From Pelargonium cotyledonis (taxonomy: Eukaryota; Streptophyta; Magnoliopsida; Geraniales; Geraniaceae), in contig JAYMTA010001265.1 in NCBI GenBank assembly GCA_036897625.1, positions 1-20,861 of the forward strand: a stretch of DNA of 20,861 nucleotides. Direction: 5' to 3'. Made by a program: the position numbers and the translations under genes. The notes beneath the pieces are model-generated. The model was not told where the DNA came from. It saw only the letters and a program-made list of their open reading frames with translations, and searched no databases. Shown piece after piece: positions 1 through 20,861 of the stretch (positions are counted from its first letter, which is position 1; each line of letters begins with the position of its first letter).

Positions 1-122
1 GGACTTACAGTGCAAGTAGAAACCGATTCAAACTCCAGTGGAAATGAGGCAAAACCAATATTAACAGAACCACTTGAACTCGAAGAGTTTGATTCTGTTT
101 CTGTTACAAAAATTGAAGCCAT
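1..122 (-). CDS. Possible N-terminus of a hAT transposase, partial
   Basis: ATG at 122-120 on the minus strand opens 40 codons that reach the window edge without a stop. They begin MASIFVTETESNSSSSSG and are rich in Ser and Thr. Plant hAT transposases often start with a low-complexity Ser/Thr-rich segment before a BED zinc finger, but that finger would lie off the window. A possible splice donor (GTAAGT) on the minus strand at 8-3 could end the exon. No catalytic motif is visible, so the call rests on context. The frame could also be an unrelated gene with a CT-rich leader. Confidence 0.35.
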   Translation of the reverse strand, partial: MASIFVTETESNSSSSSGSVNIGFASFPLEFESVSTCTVS

Positions 123-129
123 GGGGAGT

Positions 130-560
130 TTGGTCAAAAAGAGAGAGAGCCAAGAGAGTTACAGAGACAAAGAGAGTATTTTTGAGACAGAGAGAGTGAG
201 AGAGATGAGAGAATGTTTTGAAAGAGACAGAAATCGAAAGAGACAGAGGAGAGGAGAGTAAAGTCAAGAACAGTATACAGTACACTATACACAACAATTT
301 CAAAATAAAAAGTCAAGAGAGAGAAGAGAAATCAGAGAAGAGAGAATCAATATTCAATATCAATAATGACAACCAATGACTAGAGAGAGAAGAAAGAATC
401 AATTTCAAAATTCAAACCTTGATCTTGATCTCGGATCAGATGGAAGAGAGCAAAGGAAAGTGAGAGAGAGAATGGATCATGTGGATGGAGAGAAACGAGA
501 GAGAATCAGAGAACATTCTGGAAAGAGAAAGAGACAGAAAAGTGACAAGTCAATAGGGTT
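130..560. repeat. Purine-rich GAGA / pyrimidine-rich CT region
   Basis: Many short GAGAGA runs are interspersed with AAAG and ACAG on the plus strand, so the minus strand is a CT-rich tract of about 430 bp. Small open frames on the plus strand here have low-complexity Arg/Glu-rich translations and are not genes. Confidence 0.75.
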
Positions 561-566
561 AAGAGA

Positions 567-574
567 ATATATAT
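567..574 (-). promoter_or_regulatory. Candidate TATA box for the minus-strand frame at the left edge
   Basis: TATATATA lies between the GC-rich subterminal zone and the CT-rich leader, about 25-30 bp before where that leader begins. Supported by position only. Confidence 0.35.
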
Positions 575-879
575 AGTTTAGGGTTAAGTGATAGTCTCCT
601 TAGGGTTTTTAGCGGGCGGGCGGGTTGTAACCGGGTTGGAGAAATCCCACCCGTCAGCCGCACGCTATCTTAGCGGTAAGGGTTAATCTGGACTGTTAGA
701 TTAGGCGGGCTAGCGGGTGCGGGTTGGTAGCGGACGGTTTGCGGGCGGGTTGCACGGGTTCGCGGGTTAACGGTAAATTTTGAACAGCCCTAGTAGAGAC
801 CACTAATATAGATTTTGTAGATTAATTACAATTATTAAAACAACAATAATAAGACCAAGATCCATCACTACTCACTACA

Positions 880-903
880 CTACAAGTCTACAAGTCTACA
901 AGT
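880..903 (+). repeat. Three perfect tandem copies of CTACAAGT
   Basis: Copies lie at 880-887, 888-895 and 896-903 in the ABCC upstream region. An ACGTGG core, like that of ABA-responsive or G-box elements, follows at 923-928. Function is unknown; it may be simple slippage. Confidence 0.8.
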
Positions 904-1485
904 CAACACTACTATCTGCCATACGTGGTTCTCAATTCCCAATTCCCTGCCTCAAAAACAGCAAGAACAAACTTAAAATAAACACTTCTTTTCCCATGTT
1001 TCTCCTCCCAATTCCAAATACCAATAACTAACTGAGACTTAATCAAGCTAACGAAACGATGTTATTTGACGATTTAATTTTTACATCTATCAAAATGAAT
1101 TTGTAAGTGTTTCGTACATATCATTATTTTTACGACTTGATTAGTCTCAATCAATAGCTCACTAACTTAAACTCGTTAATATAATTGATAACAAGTTACT
1201 AAAACGAGATGCAAATACTGTGCACAAATGTATGTTATTAAGGTTAATCTATGTTTATTCAGAACACTCCAAACCAAACAAACAATAGAACAGAACTCAA
1301 CACAAGTGGACAACAGTGACAAATAGGTTTATTTTTAAAAACTGATCTAAATCTAATGAGCTATTGGCTGCTTCTCCGTGATCTCGTCAGCCGTGACGCT
1401 TGCAATCGTAATCGCATCCACAAATCAATCATTCATTTTCACTCTCACTGCCTGCCTATTTTTCTCGTTTCTGCATATGCGTGTG

Positions 1486-1509
1486 CTCACCTCCTCACCT
1501 CCTCACCTC
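1486..1509 (+). repeat. Three perfect tandem copies of CTCACCTC just upstream of the TATA box
   Basis: Copies lie at 1486-1493, 1494-1501 and 1502-1509, ending 21 bp before the TATA box. The position and pyrimidine bias fit a core-promoter pyrimidine patch; a regulatory role is inference. Confidence 0.8.
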
Positions 1510-1530
1510 TCTTGATTCTTTATTCTAAAC

Positions 1531-1538
1531 TATAAATA
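1531..1538 (+). promoter_or_regulatory. TATA box of the ABCC gene
   Basis: TATAAATA is a textbook plant TATA box, about 25-35 bp upstream of the expected cap site. It is preceded by a CT-rich stretch (1486-1512) like the pyrimidine patches of plant core promoters. Confidence 0.65.
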
Positions 1539-1562
1539 CCAGGCCATGCATGTGACTAATTT

Positions 1563-2066
1563 TCTCACGGGATCTCCAAGTTCTCCACTTTGTTTCAATT
1601 TCCTCCATGCCATTGCTTGCACCTTCTCAAGGTTGGTATACCCATTTTACTACTACTTGTTACTTGTATTGGGTCCTTTGGTTTATCTGTGTTGGTTAAG
1701 TGTAGAATGAGAAAGGAAAAGTTTTTGAATTTGGGTTTTGGGTTTCGGGTTTCACATTGTTTTAAAGTTGTGAACTTTTTATTCATATCTCAACTGGGTT
1801 GATTGAGTTTCTTTTGTTTTCCTCATTAATTGCTGTCTGTTCCCATTTCTTGATGTCCAGAGAGTTGTTGGAGTTCTTGTGATTTTTGTAAATTTTGTAA
1901 TTTTTGAGTAATTGACATGGTTTGGTTTCTTCTGATTGCAGAAAGTGCATTGCTTGTGACTTTGGAGTCACTTAGCCTGGGGGAAGTTGAATTGAATGTG
2001 CACACACTTCATCAACTTATCATATTCAAAACAAGGTAGTCACTGTTTTGGGTGTGGTGATTGAAG
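1563..2066 (+). other. Predicted 5' leader of the ABCC gene with one leader intron
   Basis: With the TATA box at 1531-1538, transcription should start near 1560-1570. A leader exon ending at 1631 (CAAG before GTTGGT) and an acceptor at 1941 (TTGCAG) give a 310-nt T-rich intron, 1632-1941. The second leader exon, 1942-2066, runs directly into the start codon at 2067. A donor 4 nt downstream (GTATAC at 1636) is also possible. Only transcript data can fix the cap site and the donor. Confidence 0.55.
1996..2064 (+). other. Upstream ORF in the ABCC leader, 22 codons
   Basis: ATG at 1996 opens 22 codons, stopping at TGA 2062-2064, two bases before the ABCC start codon at 2067. It lies entirely in the second leader exon, so it does not depend on how the leader intron is spliced. 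A second upstream ORF in another frame starts at ATG 1607. If 1631 joins 1942, it runs 40 codons across the junction to TAG 2037-2039. Translation of either is inferred only. Confidence 0.4.
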
Positions 2067-15489
<13,423 letters not shown>

Positions 15490-15830
15490 ATATTGAAGGC
15501 GAGCTTTGAGTTTCTTCTGATGACAGATAAGAGACATTTTCCTGCAGTGTTATGTTGAACTGATGTTTAGCAGATATTGTCAAATGTATTTATGGCAGGC
15601 ATTGCTGTTCTAATAGCAAGAAATTGTATAGAGATGCCTGTCTATTGCTGTAATTATTCGCCATAAGTAATGAAGTCCATTTTAGTAAAACTGATATCCA
15701 TTTTACCTTCGGTTGTGCTGCAATGCAGGACTTTTCTCGGGCTCTGAGAAAATTGCATGAGCTGCAAAAATTAAATGACCGTTGAGCAAACAAAGGTTTT
15801 AAAATAAAATTGTCAAATAAACAGACCTGT
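15490..15830 (+). other. 3' untranslated region of the ABCC gene
   Basis: AT-rich region after TAA. A canonical AATAAA at 15803-15808 predicts cleavage around 15820-15835. No intron or ORF of note is present. Confidence 0.6.
15803..15808 (+). terminator. Poly(A) signal of the ABCC gene
   Basis: AATAAA 314 bp after the stop codon. Plant genes use loose signals, so earlier sites remain possible. Confidence 0.5.
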
Positions 15831-16079
15831 ACTAATCAGGTGGAAAAAAAGTTTTGGGGTGAGAAGAAACAAATTTCATTTCCGTGTAGTTTACAAGCAT
15901 TCCTCGATATGTTGAGTCCTCAATGACAAATTCTTACAGCAATAATATTCCATCGAATCGCTCATATTCAACCTTCTACACAAATCATATCTGCTAACCT
16001 ACACAAACTCACTATAGTTAATTAAAATCCCTGATCATGTCACCAGGAATTCGGAAACACCAGCAATCCAACCAATGAC

Positions 16080-16568
16080 TCAGAGACTAAATTCAGTTGA
16101 GTTTCCATTACTCTCTGAACAGTTAACGTTTTCTGATCCATCATTAAGGCTATCTGCCGGTTCATCATGGCCATGAATGACCTCGAAGGCTTGAATGCAG
16201 GCACTAGAGAATCCCATCAAAGCCTGGAACACACTGGGGAGGGTGGTTTTCAGGTTATTCAAAATCATGGCTCTAGTAACCTGGACTGAGTTTGCATATT
16301 TTTCTTTCTCACAATCCACATGTTTCCTTAAGGCCTCGGTTTTGGCACGCTTAATTGATAAAGGATGTCGAGGGCTCAAATTAGAGGGTACATCTCCAAC
16401 AGGCACACTCCCCTCAAGCTTATGTTCCATCTCAGTCAGCAAGCATAACTCCTTTTGCAACTTTTTCTCGAGCTTATCAGATCTTTTTTGAAGGCCATGT
16501 TCCTCTACCATTTGTAAGAATATGGAGTGGATAGCAGACAAGAAGCTATCAATAGCCTCCGAGGCTAC
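16080..16568 (-). other. DUF632 gene: last coding exon
   Basis: Encodes VASEAIDSFLSAIHSIFLQM and a Lys/Glu-rich helical stretch (LEKKLQKEL) that closes the DUF632 core. Then come SPRHPLSIKRAKTEALRK and a segment of about 60 residues (SVQVTRAMILNNLKTTLPSV, then FQALMGFSSACIQAFE). The C-terminal tail is acidic and Asn/Ser-rich. The acceptor at 16569-16570 joins in phase 0 to the previous exon. Confidence 0.9.
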
Positions 16569-19500
16569 CTGAAATGATCAAGAGCGGAGAGAAGTTCACC
16601 CTTATAAATGACAAATATGATCATGCATAAATAATGCTTTTACGGCTAGAAATTCTCTGATGATCAATCACATTAACATGCATGACTCAGAAATAGGAAC
16701 ATTTACAGAAGCTAAACATAAGAAAATATGAAATGAGTACCTTATCAGGTAATTTGTCAAGGGTAAGCAGCCATTTTTCACATAAAGCACGAACAGCAGA
16801 TAAGCAATTACTTTGCTGATGATCAACCACAAGGCCGTTAGTGAGTTGAATCCACCTGCAGAGAGTTCTTACATACTCCCTTTGGGACTTCACAACCTTG
16901 CAGAAGCTGTTATACCAATTAGTGACCTCAGTTTCTAGCTGAACAATGGCCTGGCGATGGTAGTCAGTTGTTGGGCTCATGTTTTGATCATTGGTTAGAT
17001 GATTCATCTGCTGAGAAATGTGATTCTGAACTTGATGACACTCATACATCGTTCTCCACATATGCATCAGCCTACAGAAAATATTCAAGAAAAAAGATAA
17101 TTGAATGTGAGGACAGAACCATGCACAGTTCATACAAAGGGGATTGCGCCCAATGCCAACGAAAGAAACTTAAGGCAAGTTGGGAAGCTCATCTTAGCCT
17201 GTAAAAATATGTAAAAATCAACATATTTCCATTGGAAATTTGGATGAAGTGCATTACAATAATTTTCAAACCAGAATATGCAGTTCATTGTTCAGCTCCT
17301 TTGTGTTTACCATTCTGGCAAACCTGGTTTCTTCAACCAATAGCTGGTCCAATTGTACATTTCCCAAACTATACATTTATTTATCAGGAGGAAAATAAAA
17401 ATCAGCAAAACTAATGGATAAATGACGCTAGATCTTAATTTTGACACCATCATCATTATTAACACATAATTTGACATCAACTACCGTCAACATGGTTAAG
17501 TTTCTAGCACAAAAGCCTAAGCTTTTAGGTGGAGTAGCACAACACTCAGTCAATGTGGGATACTTTACCAACCTGTTTTAACTTTTTAAATAATAACTCC
17601 TGGAGAACTTAATAATCATTTCACCATCCTCATCTTGGAGAATTGAATAAACTACTTTCAGATAGGTACAGACACACGTTCTAGGAGTTTTAAAGAGTAC
17701 TTGTGCAAATATAAATTAGTGTCATTCCAGCAAGAGCTAATAATATGCACTCGTCATATCAATACCAATGTCTATGACTCATACCCGGATGTTATTGCGA
17801 TCAGCTGAGGAAGCAGCTCTTCATCAATAAGCTTCAATATAGACGAGCAAGTCATACTTATTGATTGCTCCAGAAATAAAACATCAGATTGCAAACTCTC
17901 AACACCCAATCGAGTTTTTTCAGTCCGGGTCCAGTCATGATTTTCATCTTCCAGTTTTTGCAGTAACATCAATTTTCTCCCATGCTCTAACTTTGTTATC
18001 TCTTCGTCCTGCGTAATTTTAGAATTATCCAAGGTAAGTGAGGATGGCTAGAAAACAAATAATGGGGACAAACTGCAGGAAAAACAAGACAAAAGGAGAC
18101 ATATTTGAAGTTCAAATAGAGAATCTACTTTTCCACAACAAGCTCTTTGTCCACCATTACATGTTCAAAGGTAAATTGAAGTCATTGATACTCAACAGTC
18201 AACACTATGGCACAGTTCTTATCAAGGGACACAAATATATGTTATATGTACATTGTACACATAAATTGATCAGGATTTAAAATAGATTTGTGATATATAT
18301 AAAACATATCAGAATATCCAGATCTCAAAGAGTTGCATAGGGAATAAGATATTACAAAAGGTATGTTGCTTTTATATATACTGATATAAGATATTGCAAA
18401 GATCTCAAAAGGTATGAAAAGATAAGAAGCACAAAGGGAACTAAAAAGAGAATATATCTGGAGTCTGAAAATTCTAAATCAACAATCGACACTTTGGGTA
18501 TGTTCATCAGCATAAATTTTACCATAAATACCAGTGACAACCAGAATATTGAATGCAAGCCTAAAATTTGCTAACACAGATGGTATAATGCCGTGTTTAA
18601 ACACAATACATATGAACAGTTCAATTGGCCAAGGTACTCAATTTCAAAGGAAACGAGAGGCTGCAAAATCAAATGAATAGTTTGAACAGTTCCTAATTAT
18701 AGCAATATATTTATACTAGACTGCAATAGCATTAGGATCATTCATTTCCAAAGGCCTAGGAGGCCAGGACGTGTGCGCATACAAAAGGTAACACACCAAA
18801 TTGTGTATTTTATCATTGATAAGAATTTTTGAAGCAGCAATAACAATTGGATACAGCTAACCATTGTTCCATAAATAAAAGTATATTAAAAAGGAGGGGC
18901 CTGCACGAAGCACTCAGCCACTCACCATTGTGGGATCTGGGTATGATCATTTATGTACGCAACCTCACCTCTATTTTCGTAGTGAGGTTATCCCTAACTT
19001 GAACAAATTAGCAACCTTAGCATTGCACCAAGGCTCACCCCTCTACTAACCATTGTTCCATAAAAATATAAATAAATAAATAAAACAAATATTTAATATG
19101 CAAGAAGGTTTCAATAGTTCACTAAGCCAGAGAGATTGTTAGTTTAACTTGACAGCAAGTGTTCTTTACCTTTCCTAATTCCTGCTCAAGTTCAAAGTTT
19201 ATAGCTATTGTCATCTTCAACAAGTAGCAGAACGCATAAGTGTAGCTAGATAGTCAGCTTTATCATCCATTTCTTTCTGAATGAACTAGCTTCTACAAAC
19301 TCAAATTTTACTAGTTATCTTGTCATGAATGCAACAATGAGTAAGAGTAGTTTGTACTTTACTGTTCCACCATTTGCCCTAGGCATCACATTATGTGATA
19401 ACTAAAGGGAAACATTAAGATCATATTCTGCTTGAGTTCATCAGTCCAAATAAAGATTATGCCATGAATTCTCATGCACAACTTCGCTAAGATAATTTAG

Positions 19501-20861
19501 TTCAAATATAAAAATACCTTCACTTCCTTATAGAGCTTTTTCTCTGTGGCATATAACCTTTCAAGTGTAATTCGATGAGCTCCTGGCCTGCATGGTTCAC
19601 TAGGATCACCAGCTTCAACAAAATCTCTTGAAAATTGAAGAGACTTCGAAGACCAGCTCCATGAGAATGCACTGAAAACCTTTGCAGATTGGCTTCTCTT
19701 TCCTGCAAATGGAAAGTTAGAACTTTTTCAAAAGAAGTTAACGAATATTTCAGTTAATTGAAGACCTAACAAACTGGATAGTTTATAAGAACACACAATG
19801 GCAAAATGCATGTAGAAGGAGGACAAGATATAAATCCCTAATAAGATATTGAATATGTAAAGCCCAGATCAAATACTACGTAAGAATATTTATCAAAATA
19901 AATAAATAAAAGAAACTATCAGACTGACAACATGTGATGATTAGATATTAAAAAATGCCACCTTTGTAACCCAATCCTTGACCACATTAAATACAAATTG
20001 CTCAAGTACTCCATGAAATATAAACAATGCTCTCAATGTAACAAAAAAATTGGTATGCAAAAGGAAAACTAATCAGAAAAGACAACTTAAGAGGCAAACA
20101 CTTTTTCGGATGCAATACATTCCCAACAGAAAAGCACGTCATGTGCAATCTAAATGTATGGATCACTTGGTATCTGATGTTTAGATATGATGAAGTTAGT
20201 TATTTCAAACTATAAATATACCATGTGGAACCTCATTTGGGATGAAATTGACAAACAAAAATGAAGAAACAACAAAGACAAAATGATTCTAACTTAGAAT
20301 GCTAACGCATTAATACACTACAAAACCAAAGGTAAGAAGATCAAAAGCAAAGACATTGCAAATATGTACGAAGGTGCTATGAATTATGTAAGCTTTCAAA
20401 AATTAAATTCCTTAGTATCGAGGGGATTCATATAGAGTGACAGCATCAAAGTAAGTTCTGTATAGATGAAAGGAGCTCATATTTACTTTTGTTTTCTTTG
20501 ATGTTAGATGGAAGAGAAGTATAGTCACTGCTTATGTCCATTAGAACAGCTATTTCCTTTGCACCAGCTGATGCTTTCAGGAAATAATCATCTAACTCCT
20601 TAACGATACCCTCCAAGGTCTTCTTGCTCTCCCGGGCCCCCCCAGCCATATCTGTGGTGTCTCTAATGCACCAGCTCATCAATGACATATTATCATTAAC
20701 TAAAGCTGCACTAGGCAGTTTCTTAGTCAGCGAACTTGAAGTGTCATTGACAACACTTTCTTCCTGGTTTTCTTCCACAAATTCTGTGTTGGACTGTGCC
20801 CAGTTTTCCTCCTCAACTCGGTCAATTGTTTCACCCGTCGGCTGGCCATGTTGTGATGAAG
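16080..20861 (-). CDS. DUF630/DUF632 family protein (NRG2/REL2-like), 3' five coding exons, 5' end off the window
   Basis: Plant-specific family. Characterised members include Arabidopsis NRG2 (nitrate signalling) and rice REL2 (leaf shape); the biochemical role is unknown. Exons in gene order: 20861-20487 (partial), 19702-19518, 18008-17785, 17071-16741, 16568-16080, with TGA at 16082-16080. Joined they give 533 residues in one frame. A Ser/Glu-rich segment comes first, then DUF632 from about residue 78 (KKTLEGIVKELDDYF) to about 400. Family landmarks are LERLYATEKKLYKEVK (exon 2), the SCSSIL-like helix with LIDEELLPQL (exon 3), SGLMHMWRTMYECHQ spanning exons 3-4, and KSQREYVRTLCRWIQLT (exon 4). 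The helical segments look coiled-coil prone. The DUF630 domain, normally the first 60 residues, must lie past 20861. All four introns are GT-AG. The exact subgroup, and so the function, is not resolved. Confidence 0.92.
16569..18007 (-). other. DUF632 gene: middle exons 17071-16741 and 18008-17785 with introns of 172 and 713 nt
   Basis: The joins are fixed by split codons. TCC GG at 17785 plus G at 17071 gives Ser-Gly then LMHMW; AAG at 16741 joins GTAGCC at 16568. The 713-nt intron (17784-17072) has a stretch at about 17505-17575 (AAGCTTTTAGGTGGAGTAGC and CAATGTGGGATAC) that resembles decayed plant LTR sequence. That is too weak for an element call. Confidence 0.8.
18857..19064. repeat. 19-bp target-site duplication around the SINE
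   Basis: CTAACCATTGTTCCATAAA occurs at 18857-18875 and again at 19046-19064, identical in all 19 positions and directly abutting both ends of the SINE. A perfect long duplication points to a fairly recent insertion by target-primed reverse transcription. Confidence 0.88.
18876..19045 (-). mobile_element. tRNA-derived SINE (Au-like), about 170 bp, full-length structure
   Basis: Read on the minus strand from 19045: GAGGGGTGAGCCTTGGTGCA (box-A-like head, followed by ATGCTAAGG), then GTTCAAGTTAGG (decayed box B) and GGTGAGGTTGCGTACA. The end is a CAGATCCCACAATGGTGAG-type body, CTTCGTGCAGG and CCTCCTTTTT. This is the order of plant Au-type SINEs with a T-rich 3' end. It is flanked by a perfect 19-bp duplication. 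The stretch between the two boxes is shorter than I would expect, suggesting a deletion. Orientation matches the host DUF632 gene. Such elements use LINE machinery for insertion and are transcribed by RNA polymerase III. Confidence 0.82.
19703..20486 (-). other. DUF632 gene: 784-nt intron
   Basis: Donor GTAAAT at 20486, acceptor TTTGCAG at 19703. AT-rich; no repeat, RNA gene or mobile element recognised. Confidence 0.75.

Larger units (their letters stand above)
1..792 (-). mobile_element. Probable end of a hAT-type DNA transposon, rest off the left edge
   Basis: Read on the minus strand from 792, the sequence opens with TAGGGCTGTTCAAAATTTAC, a form seen at ends of plant hAT elements. A GC-rich zone (611-768) follows with six CGGGTT hexamers at 621, 632, 720, 746, 755 and 763, resembling the clustered transposase-binding motifs of hAT subterminal regions. 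Next come a TATATATA at 567-574, a strongly CT-rich leader (about 540-123) and an open frame from 122 to the edge. The order terminal repeat, subterminal repeats, promoter, leader, ORF is what the 5' end of an autonomous hAT element would show. The other terminal repeat and the 8-bp target duplication cannot be checked in this window. Confidence 0.5.
793..1530. other. Upstream intergenic region of the ABCC gene
   Basis: AT-rich non-coding DNA between the putative hAT end and the TATA box. Apart from the two tandem 8-mers it shows an ACGTGG core at 923-928 and a TGACG (bZIP/TGA-type half site) at 1394-1398. Single short motifs like these occur by chance and are listed only as candidates. No ORF or RNA gene is recognisable. 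Confidence 0.5.
18009..19517 (-). other. DUF632 gene: 1,509-nt intron
   Basis: The longest intron of the window. It contains the SINE with its target duplication at 18857-19064. The rest is AT-rich, with a local near-duplication around 18350-18420 (AAGATATTACAAAAGGTATG against AAAGATCTCAAAAGGTATG). Nothing else is recognised. Confidence 0.75.

Noticed and set aside
10-576. Plus-strand open frames of 60-80 codons in the GAGA-rich region
   Set aside because: Low-complexity Arg/Glu translations produced by the purine-rich repeat; the minus strand carries the more sensible promoter, leader and ORF arrangement.
1590-1971. Small open frames on both strands over the leader intron
   Set aside because: They read into or across the T-rich leader intron and have no recognisable protein features.
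16195-17204. Plus-strand open frames opposite the DUF632 exons
   Set aside because: Shadows of the minus-strand exons, which match the DUF632 family and join in frame.
17505-17575. LTR-like phrases in a DUF632 intron
   Set aside because: Only short similarities; no element ends, PBS or duplication could be found.

Overview
This is nuclear genomic DNA from a flowering plant, almost certainly a eudicot. The genes have many short exons separated by AT-rich introns with GT-AG borders. Both recognisable proteins belong to plant families, and the introns carry plant-type mobile-element remnants. The species cannot be named from the sequence.

Layout. (1) Positions 1-792 look like one end of a hAT-type DNA transposon: a terminal motif at 771-792, a GC-rich subterminal zone with six CGGGTT hexamers, then on the minus strand a TATA box, a long CT-rich leader and the first 40 codons of an open frame that leaves the window. 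(2) Positions 793-1562 are the upstream region of the main gene, with two different 8-mers each in three perfect tandem copies and a TATA box at 1531. (3) Positions about 1563-15830 hold a complete full-size ABCC transporter gene on the plus strand, of the Arabidopsis ABCC1/ABCC2 vacuolar type. It has one predicted 5' untranslated exon and 27 coding exons. They join without a frame break into 1,617 residues, and both ATP sites are intact by family standards. One intron needs a GC-AG border and one exon is only 25 nt long. (4) Positions 16080-20861 hold the 3' five coding exons of a DUF632 (DUF630/DUF632 family) gene on the minus strand. Its 5' part, where the DUF630 domain should be, lies beyond the right edge.

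The two genes are convergent, with stop codons 590 bp apart. Nothing suggests that they act together: one encodes an ATP-driven tonoplast pump for conjugated metabolites, the other a probable membrane-associated or nuclear regulatory protein of a poorly understood plant family.

The most informative content outside the exons is a set of mobile-element traces. They include a 182-bp solo LTR with a perfect 5-bp target duplication in ABCC intron 14 and a 170-bp tRNA-derived SINE with a perfect 19-bp target duplication in a DUF632 intron. A 5'-truncated relative of that SINE sits in ABCC intron 2, a small LTR plus primer-binding-site remnant in intron 23, and the hAT end upstream. I see no new multi-gene system here. 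The window is an ordinary plant gene pair with well-preserved insertion scars and some splice and leader oddities.
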